From the NCBI RefSeq assembly GCF_030532195.1, contig NZ_JAUNLP010000001.1, positions 582,889-646,888 of the forward strand: a DNA stretch of 64,000 nucleotides, read 5' to 3'. Under the pieces are notes generated by a model. It was not told the DNA's origin and did not search any database. It was given only the letters and a program-made list of their open reading frames with translations. Positions 51,888-61,580 of the stretch are shown here, piece after piece. The stretch is from Corynebacterium sp. GTDB lineage: Bacteria; Actinomycetota; Actinomycetes; Mycobacteriales; Mycobacteriaceae. Numbering within the stretch: the stretch's first letter is position 1; every line of letters starts with the position of its first letter. The position numbers and the translations under genes are program-made.

Positions 51888-53408
51888 ATGGACAATGCTG
51901 ACAACAACGTCTCCACCGAGGCAGGAAATACACCGAGAACACCACTCGACCAGCCACCGAGTACTGCACAAAAGTGGCTTTTCCTGGCAGTTGTCAGCTG
52001 CGGCCTGTTCCTCATTACCGTCGACAACTCGGTTCTCTACACCGCGTTGCCGGTTCTCCGCGAACAGCTCCACACCACTGAGCTGCAGGGACTGTGGATT
52101 ATCAATGCCTATCCGCTAGTGCTCTCCGCATTGCTGCTGGGCACCGGAACGCTGGGAGACCGCGTCGGTCACCGTCGGATGTTTACTGTTGGCCTGATTA
52201 TCTTCGGCATTTCGTCGATGGCCGCCGCGTTCGCACCAAGTGCTTGGGCACTAGTTGCCGCACGTGCTTTCTTGGGGCTCGGCGCGGCAACGATGATGCC
52301 AGCGACACTGGCGCTGCTGCGCGAGACCTTCCGCAATCCACGTGAACTCGCCACCGCCATCGGCATTTGGGGCTCCACTGCCACCATCGGAGCTGCTGCC
52401 GGGCCAGTCGTCGGCGGTTTCTTGCTTGAGCACTTTTGGTGGGGCTCTGTATTCCTTATCAACATTCCAGTCGTCGCGCTGGCGCTAATCGGCACCGCCA
52501 TATTCGCTCCGCCGAATGTCACCAGGCCAGATGTCCATTGGGATTTACTGTCCAGCATCTACGCCATGCTGACCATGTTGGGCCTGGTCATCCTCATTAA
52601 GGAGCTAGCCGGTAATCGCTCGCTGACGGTTCTGGTCGCTGCTATCGCCTGCGGGCTGCTGGGCGCGGGGCTGTTTCGACGTCGTCAAGCGCGTATCCCC
52701 GAATCCCCCATCGACTTTTCCGTATTTCGCTCGCGGATGTTCACCGGCGGTGTATTGGCGGCGGCGTTCGGTATGTTCGTGCTGGCTGGCACTGAGTTGA
52801 TGGTCACGCAGCGCTTCCAGATGTCGGCGGGATACACGCCACTACAGGCGGGATTGCTAGTGGCGATTGCGGCGGTGGCGTCGTTCCCGCTGTCGATTAT
52901 TGGTGGCATGACGCTGCATCGTGTGGGTTTCCGCACGCTGATTAGCGGTGGATTCCTAATCACGCTTGTCGGTGTCATTGGGATTTACGCTGGTGTCGCA
53001 GCGGATGCGTTTGCACTCACCGTCATCGGACTGATCCTGCTGGGCGCAGGAGCGGGCGCGACCATGTCGGTGTCGTCCACGGCGATTATCGGCTCGGCGC
53101 CATCGGAAAAAGCAGGCATGGCCTCGGCGATGGAGGAAGTCTCGTACGAGTTCGGCACGCTGCTTACCGTCGCCATCACCGGCAGTCTTCTGCCCATGTT
53201 TTACGCATGGTTCACGCCGGTCAACGCCGATATTTCGCTGACGGACGCGCTGCACACGCAATCGCTTATCGACGGTGCCCGCGCCGGACTCGATTCTGCT
53301 TTCTTAGCCACCCTGGTGGTGTTGATCTTCTTCGCGCTTATCGCGGCGATTGCCACGGCGGTGGCTTTCCGTGGCAATCCGAAGCAGACCGCGTACGCCT
53401 ATGAGTAG
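51888..53408 (+). CDS. MFS drug:H+ antiporter, DHA2 (14-helix) type
   Basis: 506 residues with about 14 membrane helices. Family marks are LFLITVDNSVLYTALPVL in helix 1, the loop motif GDRVGHRRMF after helix 2, ARAFLGLGAATMMPATLALL in helix 4 and GAAAGPVVGGFLLEHFWWGSVF, the antiporter motif C region. It would export amphipathic drugs, dyes or quaternary ammonium compounds; the substrate is not predictable. Start chosen at the ATG 51888, with a -10 box 7 bases upstream, over the TTG at 51870. Confidence 0.88.
   Translation: MDNADNNVSTEAGNTPRTPLDQPPSTAQKWLFLAVVSCGLFLITVDNSVLYTALPVLREQLHTTELQGLWIINAYPLVLSALLLGTGTLGDRVGHRRMFTVGLIIFGISSMAAAFAPSAWALVAARAFLGLGAATMMPATLALLRETFRNPRELATAIGIWGSTATIGAAAGPVVGGFLLEHFWWGSVFLINIPVVALALIGTAIFAPPNVTRPDVHWDLLSSIYAMLTMLGLVILIKELAGNRSLTVLVAAIACGLLGAGLFRRRQARIPESPIDFSVFRSRMFTGGVLAAAFGMFVLAGTELMVTQRFQMSAGYTPLQAGLLVAIAAVASFPLSIIGGMTLHRVGFRTLISGGFLITLVGVIGIYAGVAADAFALTVIGLILLGAGAGATMSVSSTAIIGSAPSEKAGMASAMEEVSYEFGTLLTVAITGSLLPMFYAWFTPVNADISLTDALHTQSLIDGARAGLDSAFLATLVVLIFFALIAAIATAVAFRGNPKQTAYAYE
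52680..52690 (-). repeat. GCTTKACGACG motif copy inside the MFS gene
   Basis: CGTCGTCAAGC on the plus strand; a minus-strand copy. It is one of the 13 listed in findings. Confidence 0.45.
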
Positions 53409-53411
53409 GCG

Positions 53412-54581
53412 CTAGATTCCCTTGCGCTGGACATCCTTGAGCTCGGAGTCGGTGGCCAGGCTGTAGTTGTCACCTTCGTAGACGGCCTTTGCACGAGCAG
53501 TGCCGTCAATGACGTACTCGCCGAAGGAGAGAACCATCGAGGCAAGTACGTTCTTGTCAGGTTCATCCAGGTAGGTGCCATGGTATGTGCCGGTGGCGAC
53601 AGCTTCCCAGGCAGGCCCCGTTGCCTGACGGTAGCCGCGACGGTCCATATTGGCCGGGACAATATCTTCGTTCTCGGCGATGACAACCAGGCTCGGAATC
53701 TCTGACGGCGTGGAAACCAAACCACCGTCGGACGGACCTGGATTGATGGCAACAAGACCGCGGGTGGTCATATCAACGCCAGCTGCCTTGAACGCCTGAT
53801 CCAGGTTGTTGTTCAAAAACAGTGCGGAGCCGCCACCTGCGGAGTGGCCGACCAACATGGTGCGCGAGAAATCAATCTTTCCTGCCAACGGCGAGGTCTG
53901 GTCGGCGTTGGCACCAGCTGCGACAGAGGCGGCCAGCACCATCTGCGGTGCAAACCAGTTGGTGAAGTTGTAGCCGAGGGCGACGACGTAACCGTGGCTG
54001 GCGTAGAGGCGAGCCTGGGCGTCGTACATGCCTGGCTCAGTGCCAATGCCCGGGCTGAGAACAATCAGCGGTGCGGACTCCATGGAGTCAATATCCGCTG
54101 GGTAAATCAGCTGTGCGCCCACCGGGGAGGCGTTCGCCGATTCCGGCAGCACGTCGTAGCAGCCGGTCGTGGAGTTTAGGCCGTGTAGATCTTTCAGCAC
54201 GCGGTTGTAGATGGTGTAGACAAAACCATCACAGGGCAAGGCTTCCCTGGTTCCGGTGACTGGATGCGGTCCGACGTTGCCGAACTGCTGGCGCAGCTGG
54301 CCGGGAGCTGGTGCGAAGGGCTCGGTGCGTTCGCCATCCTTGCCACCCATGACATTGATCAGACCTTCGCTGATGCGATCAACTGCGACGGAATTTTGGT
54401 AGTCAATACTGCTTTCGCGTGCGGTGATGTCAGGCAGGTTACCGATGCTCGGTACTGCCTGCGCAGTTGCCTGACCTCCAACAATAAGGCCAAAGGCCAG
54501 CGGAGCTGCCACTGCTTTGGCAGCGCTGCGCGCCCACCGACGAGAAGCGCGCGTTACACATTCGGTCGAATTCGTACTCAT
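53412..54581 (-). CDS. Secreted alpha/beta hydrolase, lipase/esterase-like
   Basis: 389 residues with a signal peptide (VTRASRRWARSAAKA, hydrophobic APLAFGLIVGG, cleavage near AQAVP). The nucleophile elbow is GHSAGGGSAL with Ser in G-H-S-A-G; PLIVLSPGIGTEPGMY forms the oxyanion strand, with the acid in a late IVPANMDRRG or nearby loop and the His in GTYHGTYLDEPDK. It resembles PET-hydrolase/acylglycerol-lipase-like dienelactone-fold proteins of actinobacteria. The substrate is unknown. Its end lies 3 bases from the convergent MFS gene. GGGGTAA-type repeats lie upstream. Confidence 0.82.
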   Translation of the reverse strand: MSTNSTECVTRASRRWARSAAKAVAAPLAFGLIVGGQATAQAVPSIGNLPDITARESSIDYQNSVAVDRISEGLINVMGGKDGERTEPFAPAPGQLRQQFGNVGPHPVTGTREALPCDGFVYTIYNRVLKDLHGLNSTTGCYDVLPESANASPVGAQLIYPADIDSMESAPLIVLSPGIGTEPGMYDAQARLYASHGYVVALGYNFTNWFAPQMVLAASVAAGANADQTSPLAGKIDFSRTMLVGHSAGGGSALFLNNNLDQAFKAAGVDMTTRGLVAINPGPSDGGLVSTPSEIPSLVVIAENEDIVPANMDRRGYRQATGPAWEAVATGTYHGTYLDEPDKNVLASMVLSFGEYVIDGTARAKAVYEGDNYSLATDSELKDVQRKGI

Positions 54582-54943
54582 AATTTGGATTCTAAGGGGT
54601 TTTCGACGTTAAAAAGAAGTATTTTCCTCACCCCATCTCCCCCGGCTTTTACCCCTTAACCAATCACTCGAACTCGAAAAAATGTTAGCTCCGCAACACT
54701 AGGGCCACTCTTTACCCCCGTCAATTACCCCCTGTATGCGTAGTGGGAAAGCCAAAAAGCCCTTATCACCACTGTTACCCACATATTTTCATCATTATTT
54801 TCTACAAAGAGCTCCATAGGCCAATCACCAGCACATACCTTATTGACACCGAGGCCAAAGCGTTCACGACCGCACTCACCGCATACCCCGCAACGATGTG
54901 CGAATGAGCCCCTGATATGACCCCTGAATAGAAAAGAACTCCC
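54582..54943. other. 362-bp intergenic region between the divergent hydrolase and pntA genes
   Basis: No coding frame is supported. It carries three TTACCCC words (54649, 54712 and 54725) and a TTACCCA at 54774; the pair at 54712 and 54725 is spaced 13 bp. The right half is AT-rich (54785-54815) and would hold the pntAB promoter, for which I cannot name a clear -10/-35 pair. Confidence 0.45.
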
Positions 54944-56521
54944 GTGAGAATCGGCATCCCCTTAGAACCCGATCCCCAGCAAACAATTGTGGCTGCTACC
55001 CCGGAGACCGTCGGCAAGCTGGTCAAGCTTGGCTACGAAGTTGCCGTTCAGGCCGACGCCGGCATTGCCGCCAAGTTCACCAACGCAGATTACGAATCCG
55101 CTGGTGCCACCATCGTCGATGAGTCCGTATGGCGCAGCGATATCGTCGTCACGCTCGACACCCCACCGAAGCAGTTCCGCGACATGCTTGTCGACGGATC
55201 CATGCTGGTCAGCCGTCTTGCTCCTGGCCGTAACGAAAAACTGGTAGAAGAGCTCGCGCAACGCAACATCACAGCCCTTGCGATGGACGCGGTACCGCGT
55301 ATTTCCAGGGCGCAGTCCATGGATGTGCTGTCGTCGATGGCCAATATCGGCGGTTACCGCGCAGTCGTTGAAGCAGCTGCTGCTTATGGTCGTCTCTTTA
55401 CTGGTCAGGTGACTGCTGCAGGCAAAATGCCACCGGCAACTGTGTACGTCATTGGTGCTGGTGTGGGTGGCCTTGCTGCCATTGGTACTGCCAACTCGAT
55501 GGGCGCCATTGTCAAGGCAACGGACCTGCGCCCAGAAGCTGGCGAGCAGGTCGAGTCGATGGGTGCGGAGTTCATTCCGATTCCGGCAGCCACCGAGAAG
55601 TCCGAAGATGGCTACGCCAAGGAAATGACCAATGACCAGGCCACTGCGGCCGCCAAGCTCTACACCGAGCAGTCTGCGCAGGCTGACATTGTCATAACCA
55701 CCGCGAACATTCCGGGTCGCCGCTCACCGCTGCTGCTGACTGCCAGCGATGTTGCCGGTATGAAGCCAGGCAGCGTCATTGTGGATATGGCTGCCGCCGG
55801 TGGCGGTAACTGTGAGCTGACCGTTCCTGGCCAGACCATTGTTACCGAGGGCGGTGTCACCATCATCGGTTACACCGACCTGGCTGGCAGGCTGCCAGCC
55901 CAGGCGTCGTCACTGTTTGGCCAGAACATTGTCAACCTGTTCAAACTGATTACACCGGAAAAGGATGGTCAGCCTGTCCTCGACTTCGACGATGAGATTA
56001 TCCGTGGCATCACGGTGACTCATGCTCAAGCCAAGGGCCAGACGGCCGATATCCTCTGGCCGCCACCGCCTATTAAGGTCGCCGTCACCCCTGCTGCCCC
56101 ACTCCAGGAGCAGCAGGCACAGCAGGCCGCGCTGGAGGAAAACGCACCAGAAAAGGTCTCCTTCATGGGCTCCGGCCTCGGAGCCAAACTCGGACTGGGC
56201 ATCACTGCACTGCTGGCAGTTGTAATCATGCTGAGTGCTCCGCACAGCGTCAGTGCCAACTTCATGGTGCTGACTCTGGCCATCGTGCTGGGTTTCTACG
56301 TCATCTCGGCTGTGACCCCGCGTCTGCACACTCCGCTGATGTCTGAGACCAACGCCATCTCGGGCATTGTCTTGGTTGGCGCAATTTTGCAGGTCAGCAG
56401 CACTAATCCGCTGGTGTCCGCACTGGCATTTGTGGCCATTGTGGTCAGTTCCATCAATATTTTCGGTGGTTTCGCCGTTACCGACCGCATGTTCGGCATG
56501 TTCGTGAAAGAGGAGGCTTAA
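54944..56521 (+). CDS. pntA: NAD(P) transhydrogenase subunit alpha
   Basis: 525 residues from a GTG start. The NAD-binding domain I occupies about 1-370 ([49 protein letters not shown]), followed by a Pro/Gln/Ala linker and three to four membrane helices (about 400-515). It therefore joins the alpha1 and alpha2 parts that are separate genes in some bacteria. With PntB it uses the proton gradient to reduce NADP with NADH. pntB starts 5 bases after its stop. Confidence 0.94.
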   Translation: MRIGIPLEPDPQQTIVAATPETVGKLVKLGYEVAVQADAGIAAKFTNADYESAGATIVDESVWRSDIVVTLDTPPKQFRDMLVDGSMLVSRLAPGRNEKLVEELAQRNITALAMDAVPRISRAQSMDVLSSMANIGGYRAVVEAAAAYGRLFTGQVTAAGKMPPATVYVIGAGVGGLAAIGTANSMGAIVKATDLRPEAGEQVESMGAEFIPIPAATEKSEDGYAKEMTNDQATAAAKLYTEQSAQADIVITTANIPGRRSPLLLTASDVAGMKPGSVIVDMAAAGGGNCELTVPGQTIVTEGGVTIIGYTDLAGRLPAQASSLFGQNIVNLFKLITPEKDGQPVLDFDDEIIRGITVTHAQAKGQTADILWPPPPIKVAVTPAAPLQEQQAQQAALEENAPEKVSFMGSGLGAKLGLGITALLAVVIMLSAPHSVSANFMVLTLAIVLGFYVISAVTPRLHTPLMSETNAISGIVLVGAILQVSSTNPLVSALAFVAIVVSSINIFGGFAVTDRMFGMFVKEEA

Positions 56522-56526
56522 GTCAG

Positions 56527-58002
56527 ATGTTCGGCATTGATTCCGTTTCGCTTCTGGACTGGACCTACCGCCTGTCCAACGTCGGCTACATTATCGCCGC
56601 AGTCCTCTTCCTGGCCGCGCTGTCCGGTCTGTCCAAGCCGGAGACTGCACGTCGCGGCAATGCCTTCGGTATTGCCGGTATGTCCACCGCTGTTGTCGTC
56701 GCCATCTTCCAGGCGATTGTCACTGCGGCCACCAAGCCTGAGCTGCACCGCTCACCCCTGGTCACGCTGGTTCTTATCGCGCTGGCCATCGCCATCGGTG
56801 GTGTCTTCGGTATCTCTCGCGCCCGCAGCGTGGAGATGACCGGCATGCCGCAGTTGATTGCTCTGTTCAATGGCCTGGTTGGTCTTGGCGCAATCCTCAT
56901 TGGCTTCAACTCCTACATCTTCGCCGAGGATGTCACCGCTGATGCCCAGAAGTTCCATCTGGGTGAGGTCTACATCGGTGTCTTCATCGGTGCGGTCACC
57001 TTTACCGGTTCCATCGTCGCAGGCCTGAAGCTCTCGGAGAAGATCAAGGGCTCGCCGCTGTTGCTGCCGGGCCGCAACGCTCTGAACCTGGGCATTCTGC
57101 TGGTCACTCTGGCACTGATGGTTGCCTTCATCGCAACCGGCGCAGGTGGCGGCGCAGTCGCATGGGCCTGCCTGATTGGCGTTACCGTTTTGGGCCTGTT
57201 CCTGGGCTGGCACCTGGTCATCGCCATCGGCGGTGGCGATATGCCGGTGGTTGTCTCCATCATGAACTCCTACTCCGGTTGGGCCGCCGCGTTTACCGGT
57301 CTCATGCTGGGCAATTCCCTGCTCATCATCACCGGTGCACTGGTTGGTTCCTCCGGCGCATACCTGTCCTACATCATGTGTGAGGCCATGAACCGCTCCT
57401 TCGCCAACGTTATTCTGGGCGGTTTCGGCTCCGAAGCTTCGTCGGCAAGCGCCGTGGAAGGCTCCCACACCGAAGTCAACCACGAAGACACCGCGGAGAT
57501 TCTGCGCGGTGCCGACAAGATCCTCATCGCCCCTGGATACGGTATGGCTGTGGCACAGGCGCAGTACGCCGTCGCCGATCTCGTGCGCAACTTGCGTGCC
57601 GACGGCAAGGAAGTGGTCTTCGGTATCCACCCAGTCGCTGGTCGTCTGCCGGGTCACATGAATGTGCTGCTGGCTGAGGCCAAGGTTCCATACGACATTG
57701 TGTTGGAACTCGATGAGGTCAACGATGACTTCGCCGACGTTGATGTCACACTGGTCATCGGCGCAAATGACACAGTCAACCCGATGGCTGAGCAGCCTGG
57801 CTCCCCGATTGCCGGTATGCCGGTGCTGAAGGTGTGGGAATCGGGACGCGTGATTGTACTCAAGCGCTCGATGGGCTCGGGCTACTCGGGCGTGCAGAAC
57901 CCGCTGTTCTTCAACGAGAACACCGACATGCTGATTGGTGACGCGAAGGCCAGCGTCGATTCCTTGAACCGCATCCTGTCGGAATCCAAGGTGAACGCTT
58001 AA
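56527..58002 (+). CDS. pntB: NAD(P) transhydrogenase subunit beta
   Basis: 491 residues. About nine membrane helices (1-290) are followed by the NADP-binding domain III, with [49 protein letters not shown] and [25 protein letters not shown] precedes its start by nine bases. It makes NADPH for biosynthesis and mycothiol-linked redox defence. Its last 4 bases overlap the convergent acetyltransferase gene, and a very strong hairpin inside that gene probably terminates the pntAB transcript. Confidence 0.95.
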   Translation: MFGIDSVSLLDWTYRLSNVGYIIAAVLFLAALSGLSKPETARRGNAFGIAGMSTAVVVAIFQAIVTAATKPELHRSPLVTLVLIALAIAIGGVFGISRARSVEMTGMPQLIALFNGLVGLGAILIGFNSYIFAEDVTADAQKFHLGEVYIGVFIGAVTFTGSIVAGLKLSEKIKGSPLLLPGRNALNLGILLVTLALMVAFIATGAGGGAVAWACLIGVTVLGLFLGWHLVIAIGGGDMPVVVSIMNSYSGWAAAFTGLMLGNSLLIITGALVGSSGAYLSYIMCEAMNRSFANVILGGFGSEASSASAVEGSHTEVNHEDTAEILRGADKILIAPGYGMAVAQAQYAVADLVRNLRADGKEVVFGIHPVAGRLPGHMNVLLAEAKVPYDIVLELDEVNDDFADVDVTLVIGANDTVNPMAEQPGSPIAGMPVLKVWESGRVIVLKRSMGSGYSGVQNPLFFNENTDMLIGDAKASVDSLNRILSESKVNA

Positions 58003-58454
58003 AGCCCGTCGCGCACCATTGTGATGTGCAGGATGCCGGCTTCCATGAAGGTCTCCCCGACCTCATGGAAGCCGGCTTTTGCGTACACGCCCTTCGCCTG
58101 AGTTTGGGCATGCAGAATCAGCCCGGTATCTGGATAATCGGCAATCACTGCGGCTAACAGTTTCGAGGCCAATCCAGTGCCACGAGCCGCGGCGTCGACT
58201 ACAACGCGGCCGATAGTACGTGGATATTGCTCTGCGTATTCATCGTTGGTGTCGATAACACGCAGGTAGGCGATAATTTTGCGACTATCACTGTCATCGC
58301 GGATGAGATAGTGCCTCGCGCTGTCCTCTAAGTCTCGCCAATCCATTTCGGGCTCAGCACATGACTGTTCTAGGTAAAACACGTCGGTTCTAAGCGCCGA
58401 AATGGCGTAGACATCCGTCGGGGTGAGGTCAGTAAAGTGTGCGCGCTCAATCAT
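57999..58454 (-). CDS. GNAT acetyltransferase, ElaA-like
   Basis: 151 residues from the ATG at 58452-58454. The ElaA pattern is [17 protein letters not shown] at the start, ARHYLIRDD, and the acetyl-CoA loop [20 protein letters not shown], followed by the [16 protein letters not shown] end typical of the family. The substrate is unknown. The last third of the coding sequence contains a perfect 14-bp inverted repeat (58035-58076) that also acts as a terminator signal for the opposite strand; this shapes the palindromic residues [11 protein letters not shown]. Confidence 0.87.
   Translation of the reverse strand: MIERAHFTDLTPTDVYAISALRTDVFYLEQSCAEPEMDWRDLEDSARHYLIRDDSDSRKIIAYLRVIDTNDEYAEQYPRTIGRVVVDAAARGTGLASKLLAAVIADYPDTGLILHAQTQAKGVYAKAGFHEVGETFMEAGILHITMVRDGL
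58035..58080 (+). terminator. pntAB terminator embedded in the acetyltransferase coding sequence
   Basis: GCCGGCTTCCATGA (58035-58048) pairs exactly with TCATGGAAGCCGGC (58063-58076), with GGTC/GACC extending the stem inward past a one-base bulge. A TTTT run follows. It lies 33 bases after the pntB stop. Confidence 0.85.
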
Positions 58455-58466
58455 CAACGACTGATA

Positions 58467-59945
58467 CTAGCGTCCTTCGTCCTCAAGCTTTTCCAACTTC
58501 GCAGAACGCACTGGTGCACGCAGGTCGGCGAACGCGACAATTAGCGTGAGCAGGAAGGTCGTGGCAATCGAAAGCATGCCGGCGATGACACCCCACTGCC
58601 AATCGGAGGCGTTCTTGACGGCAAATGCGATAGCCAAAATCACTGCCAAGCCAACCGAGGTGCCAATGCGCTGACCGGTCTGCAAAATCGCACCGGCGGC
58701 ACCTGCGTACTGCAGCGGTACATCGCGAAGTGAGAGTGCCTGATTCGGGGAAATCACCAGACCGCCGGCACCGCCAACGAAGCACAGCGTCAGGATTGTC
58801 CAGTACTCGCTGACGCCGAACTTGCTGTGCAGGATGATGACTGCAACGGTGAGGATCAGGCCCGAAATGGACATGATAATGCCGCCGATAACGATCTTGC
58901 GGCCGCCCTTGTCCAAGTGATGTCCAGCCCAGTTTGCGGACACCGCGTTGAGCAATGCCGCCGGAAGTCCAATGAGACCGGCAACCAGTGCCGAGTGCCC
59001 CAGCCCATTTTGGAAGTACTGCGCGACCAGAACCCAGACACTGGTAGTACCGAAAAACCACATGGTGGCGATGATGACGCCATTGCGGAAGTGGCGTAGC
59101 TGGAAAATATCCAAGTCCACCATCGGCGCAATGGACGAGGCCTTCATGCGCTTTTCCCATTTCACCCATACCCATAGCAGTACGGCGGCGGCCAGCAGCA
59201 GTCCCCACACCAGTGGCGAAGTGCCGGACTCCATAAATGGCAGCATCAAGCACAGCACTGTCAGGCCAAGTAGCAAGGCACCGACCGGGTCCAGCGCGCG
59301 GACCGTACGGAGGAAGCCAATCGGAGTGCCGTCGGCTCTGCGCAATCTGCGTAGGTAGGGACGCGGGAAGAACAAGAATGCCAACACAATGGCCAGAATT
59401 CCGATTGGCACGTTGAGCAGCATGGTCAGGCGCCAGCCCAAGTCCGGGCCACCAAGGCGAATGAGGAGACCACCCAGCGGTGGGCCAACGGCCACTGCCA
59501 AGCCCACAGTCGTGCCGAAATAACCGAAGGCCAGCCCTCGTTCACGCCCCTGGAAATACTGCTGAATCATGCCAACACCCTGCGGGTTGAAGAGACCTGC
59601 GCCGATGCCCATGATGAAACGAGCAGTATTGAGCATTTCAACGTTAGGAGCTAGGCCTGCGGCGATTGCGCCCGCGGTGTAGATGCACATGCCCAGCATG
59701 TACAAGCCACCTCGGCCGAGGAGGTCACCAGCTCTACCTGCGGCCACGAGCACAACGCCAAAGCTCAGTGCGTAGCCACTGAGTACCCACTGCATGTCGG
59801 CGTCGCGCGCATCAAGACCTGTTTGGATACTCGGAAGCGCGACGTTGACAATGCTCACAGCAATCAATGCCATGAAAATGCCTGTCAGAAGAACTGCGAG
59901 AATACGCCATCGTCGCGGATCTGGAGTTACTTCGTTTTGTTGCAT
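58467..59945 (-). CDS. MFS exporter, DHA2 (14-helix) type
   Basis: 492 residues from MQQNEVTPDP; an in-frame GTG at 59981 would add 12 residues. About 14 membrane helices; LIAVSIVNVALPSIQTGL (helix 1), AGRAGDLLGRGGLYM (loop motif A variant), RFIMGIGAGLFNPQGVGMIQ and LAVAVGPPLGGLLI (motif C) place it with drug or metabolite exporters. It follows pxpC by 60 bases on the same strand. It could export a metabolite of the 5-oxoproline cluster, but drug resistance is equally possible. Confidence 0.87.
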   Translation of the reverse strand: MQQNEVTPDPRRWRILAVLLTGIFMALIAVSIVNVALPSIQTGLDARDADMQWVLSGYALSFGVVLVAAGRAGDLLGRGGLYMLGMCIYTAGAIAAGLAPNVEMLNTARFIMGIGAGLFNPQGVGMIQQYFQGRERGLAFGYFGTTVGLAVAVGPPLGGLLIRLGGPDLGWRLTMLLNVPIGILAIVLAFLFFPRPYLRRLRRADGTPIGFLRTVRALDPVGALLLGLTVLCLMLPFMESGTSPLVWGLLLAAAVLLWVWVKWEKRMKASSIAPMVDLDIFQLRHFRNGVIIATMWFFGTTSVWVLVAQYFQNGLGHSALVAGLIGLPAALLNAVSANWAGHHLDKGGRKIVIGGIIMSISGLILTVAVIILHSKFGVSEYWTILTLCFVGGAGGLVISPNQALSLRDVPLQYAGAAGAILQTGQRIGTSVGLAVILAIAFAVKNASDWQWGVIAGMLSIATTFLLTLIVAFADLRAPVRSAKLEKLEDEGR

Positions 59946-60005
59946 CACTCCACTATTTATACGCGTTTGCACCGAGTGCACAATTCGCGCACGTAAGCAG
60001 CAGCA

Positions 60006-60893
60006 TTAGCGCATGCGCGCACGCCGGAACGTCACCTTCGCCCCGGGCGCGAGCTGACCTACTCGCGACAGCGCTCGCCGAGTCAGCACTCCGATGACCG
60101 GATAGCCGCCGGTGGCGGGATGGTCGGGACCAAAAATAATCGGCTGGCCAGAGGTTGGCACCTGAATCGCACCGGGCACCATACCCTCACTTGGCAGCTC
60201 AGCAGTCACTGACCTTGTCAGAGGCTCCCCCTCTAGCCGCATCCCCACTCGGTTAGTCTCCTGTGTCACCACCCATGACTGATTAAAGAAGGCATGAACG
60301 CTATCATCGGCAAACCAGTCGGCTCGTGGACCGGGAATTACATCCAATTTCGCCTGCTCGCTAGACCAATGGGGCGCGGGGTAGATCGCAATGGATGAAC
60401 CCGCCGTAACTTTAGGATTGCCCACGCTTAGCACTTGACCTGCCCGCACAATATCGGGGCCAAGTTTGCCCAGTGTGTCAGTCGAACGCGATCCCAACAC
60501 CGGTTCCACGTCGATGCCACCACGAACTGCAACATAGCCACGTAAGCCGGTATCGAAAGTGCCGATGCGCACAATCGCACCTGCTCCGACCACGATTCGA
60601 CTGTTCATGGCCGTCTTGAACTTTTTGCCCTTGTGCTCAATGGTCACCGGACCTTGCGCGCCTGCAAAGGCGACAATACTGCCCTGGTCCAGCTGAAACT
60701 CCAACCCACCGGCTACGCATTCGAGCACAGCGGCCGACTCGTCATTGACCACCATTCGGTTAGCCGCAGTGGCTGATTCCAAGTCGAATGCACCGGAGCT
60801 ACTGACGCCCATACTTCCATACCCGCCACGCCCGAGATCTTGAACGGTTGTCAGCACACCAGGCTGCAAAATTGTTAGTGCATTGCTGCTCAC
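60006..60893 (-). CDS. pxpC: 5-oxoprolinase subunit C
   Basis: 295 residues of the biotin-dependent carboxyltransferase AHS2/KipA type: LTTVQDLGRGGYGSMGVSSSGAFD at the start, FAGAQGPVTI, GYVAVRGGIDVEPVLGSRSTD, QETNRVGMRLEGEPL and IIFGPDHPATGGYPVIGVL. With PxpA and PxpB it forms the ATP-dependent 5-oxoprolinase that turns pyroglutamate into glutamate. Its start overlaps the pxpB stop by 4 bases (ATGA). Confidence 0.92.
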   Translation of the reverse strand: MSSNALTILQPGVLTTVQDLGRGGYGSMGVSSSGAFDLESATAANRMVVNDESAAVLECVAGGLEFQLDQGSIVAFAGAQGPVTIEHKGKKFKTAMNSRIVVGAGAIVRIGTFDTGLRGYVAVRGGIDVEPVLGSRSTDTLGKLGPDIVRAGQVLSVGNPKVTAGSSIAIYPAPHWSSEQAKLDVIPGPRADWFADDSVHAFFNQSWVVTQETNRVGMRLEGEPLTRSVTAELPSEGMVPGAIQVPTSGQPIIFGPDHPATGGYPVIGVLTRRALSRVGQLAPGAKVTFRRARMR

Positions 60894-61558
60894 TGCACTG
60901 CCTCCGCTCTAATGACCTCTTGTCGCACCGGTACAAACTGCACCCTGGTTCCCGGTGCCAACAATGCCGGTTCCCCACGGCCCAGGTCCCACATCTCCAC
61001 ATCCGTGCGCCCCAATAACTGCCATCCACCAGGCGATTCAATGGGGTATACGCCGGCGAAGCGACCAGCCAGGCCGACTGCTCCCTTGGGCACGTGCGTC
61101 CGGGGCGTCGTCAAGCGCGGCACGTCGTGCGCGGGCGGAAACCCCTGCCCTTCCCCGCGGACGAGGTAGTAGAAGCCCGGCGCGAAACCGCCGAACGCCG
61201 CCACCCACGGCATCTGCGTGTGCCAGGTGATCAACGCCTCCGCACTCATGCCCAACTGCTGTGCCAACGACGCCAGGTCAGGTCCGTTGTACGTCACAGG
61301 GATGGTCACGGATTTGTGCTTTTCGACGTCTACATTTTCCGCCCTGCTGCGCTCCACTGCATCCTTGACTGCGGATGCGTACTCACGAGCTGGGCCATCG
61401 AAACGAATCAGCAGGGTCTGCGCTGCGGGAACAGCATCAATGACACCGGCTAAATCTTTGACTGCACTGTGTGCCCGCAGCACTCGTGCCAGTGGATTGG
61501 CGGCGGTGGAAAAATCAACCAGGAGGGCTGACTCGCCCATGGGCCGTATTTCTGCCAT
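60890..61558 (-). CDS. pxpB: 5-oxoprolinase subunit B
   Basis: 222 residues from MAEIRPMGESALLVDFS; the longer ORF upstream overlaps pxpA and is rejected. Features are the AHS1/KipI domain: TIPVTYNGPDLASLAQQLG, then MPWVAAFGGFAPGFYYL, PRLTTPRTHVPKGAVGLAG and YPIESPGGWQLLGRT. GGGAGG lies 13 bases upstream, rather far. It acts with PxpA and PxpC on 5-oxoproline. Confidence 0.92.
   Translation of the reverse strand: MAEIRPMGESALLVDFSTAANPLARVLRAHSAVKDLAGVIDAVPAAQTLLIRFDGPAREYASAVKDAVERSRAENVDVEKHKSVTIPVTYNGPDLASLAQQLGMSAEALITWHTQMPWVAAFGGFAPGFYYLVRGEGQGFPPAHDVPRLTTPRTHVPKGAVGLAGRFAGVYPIESPGGWQLLGRTDVEMWDLGRGEPALLAPGTRVQFVPVRQEVIRAEAVQ
61106..61116 (-). repeat. GCTTKACGACG motif copy inside pxpB
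   Basis: CGTCGTCAAGC on the plus strand; a minus-strand copy. It is one of the 13 listed in findings. Confidence 0.45.
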
Positions 61559-61580
61559 ATAAGAAGTGACACCTCCCGCG

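Noticed and set aside
56752..57657. 301-residue minus-strand frame opposite pntB
   Set aside because: Composition (Asp/Gln/Gly/His-rich) is that of an antisense frame; pntB is unambiguous.
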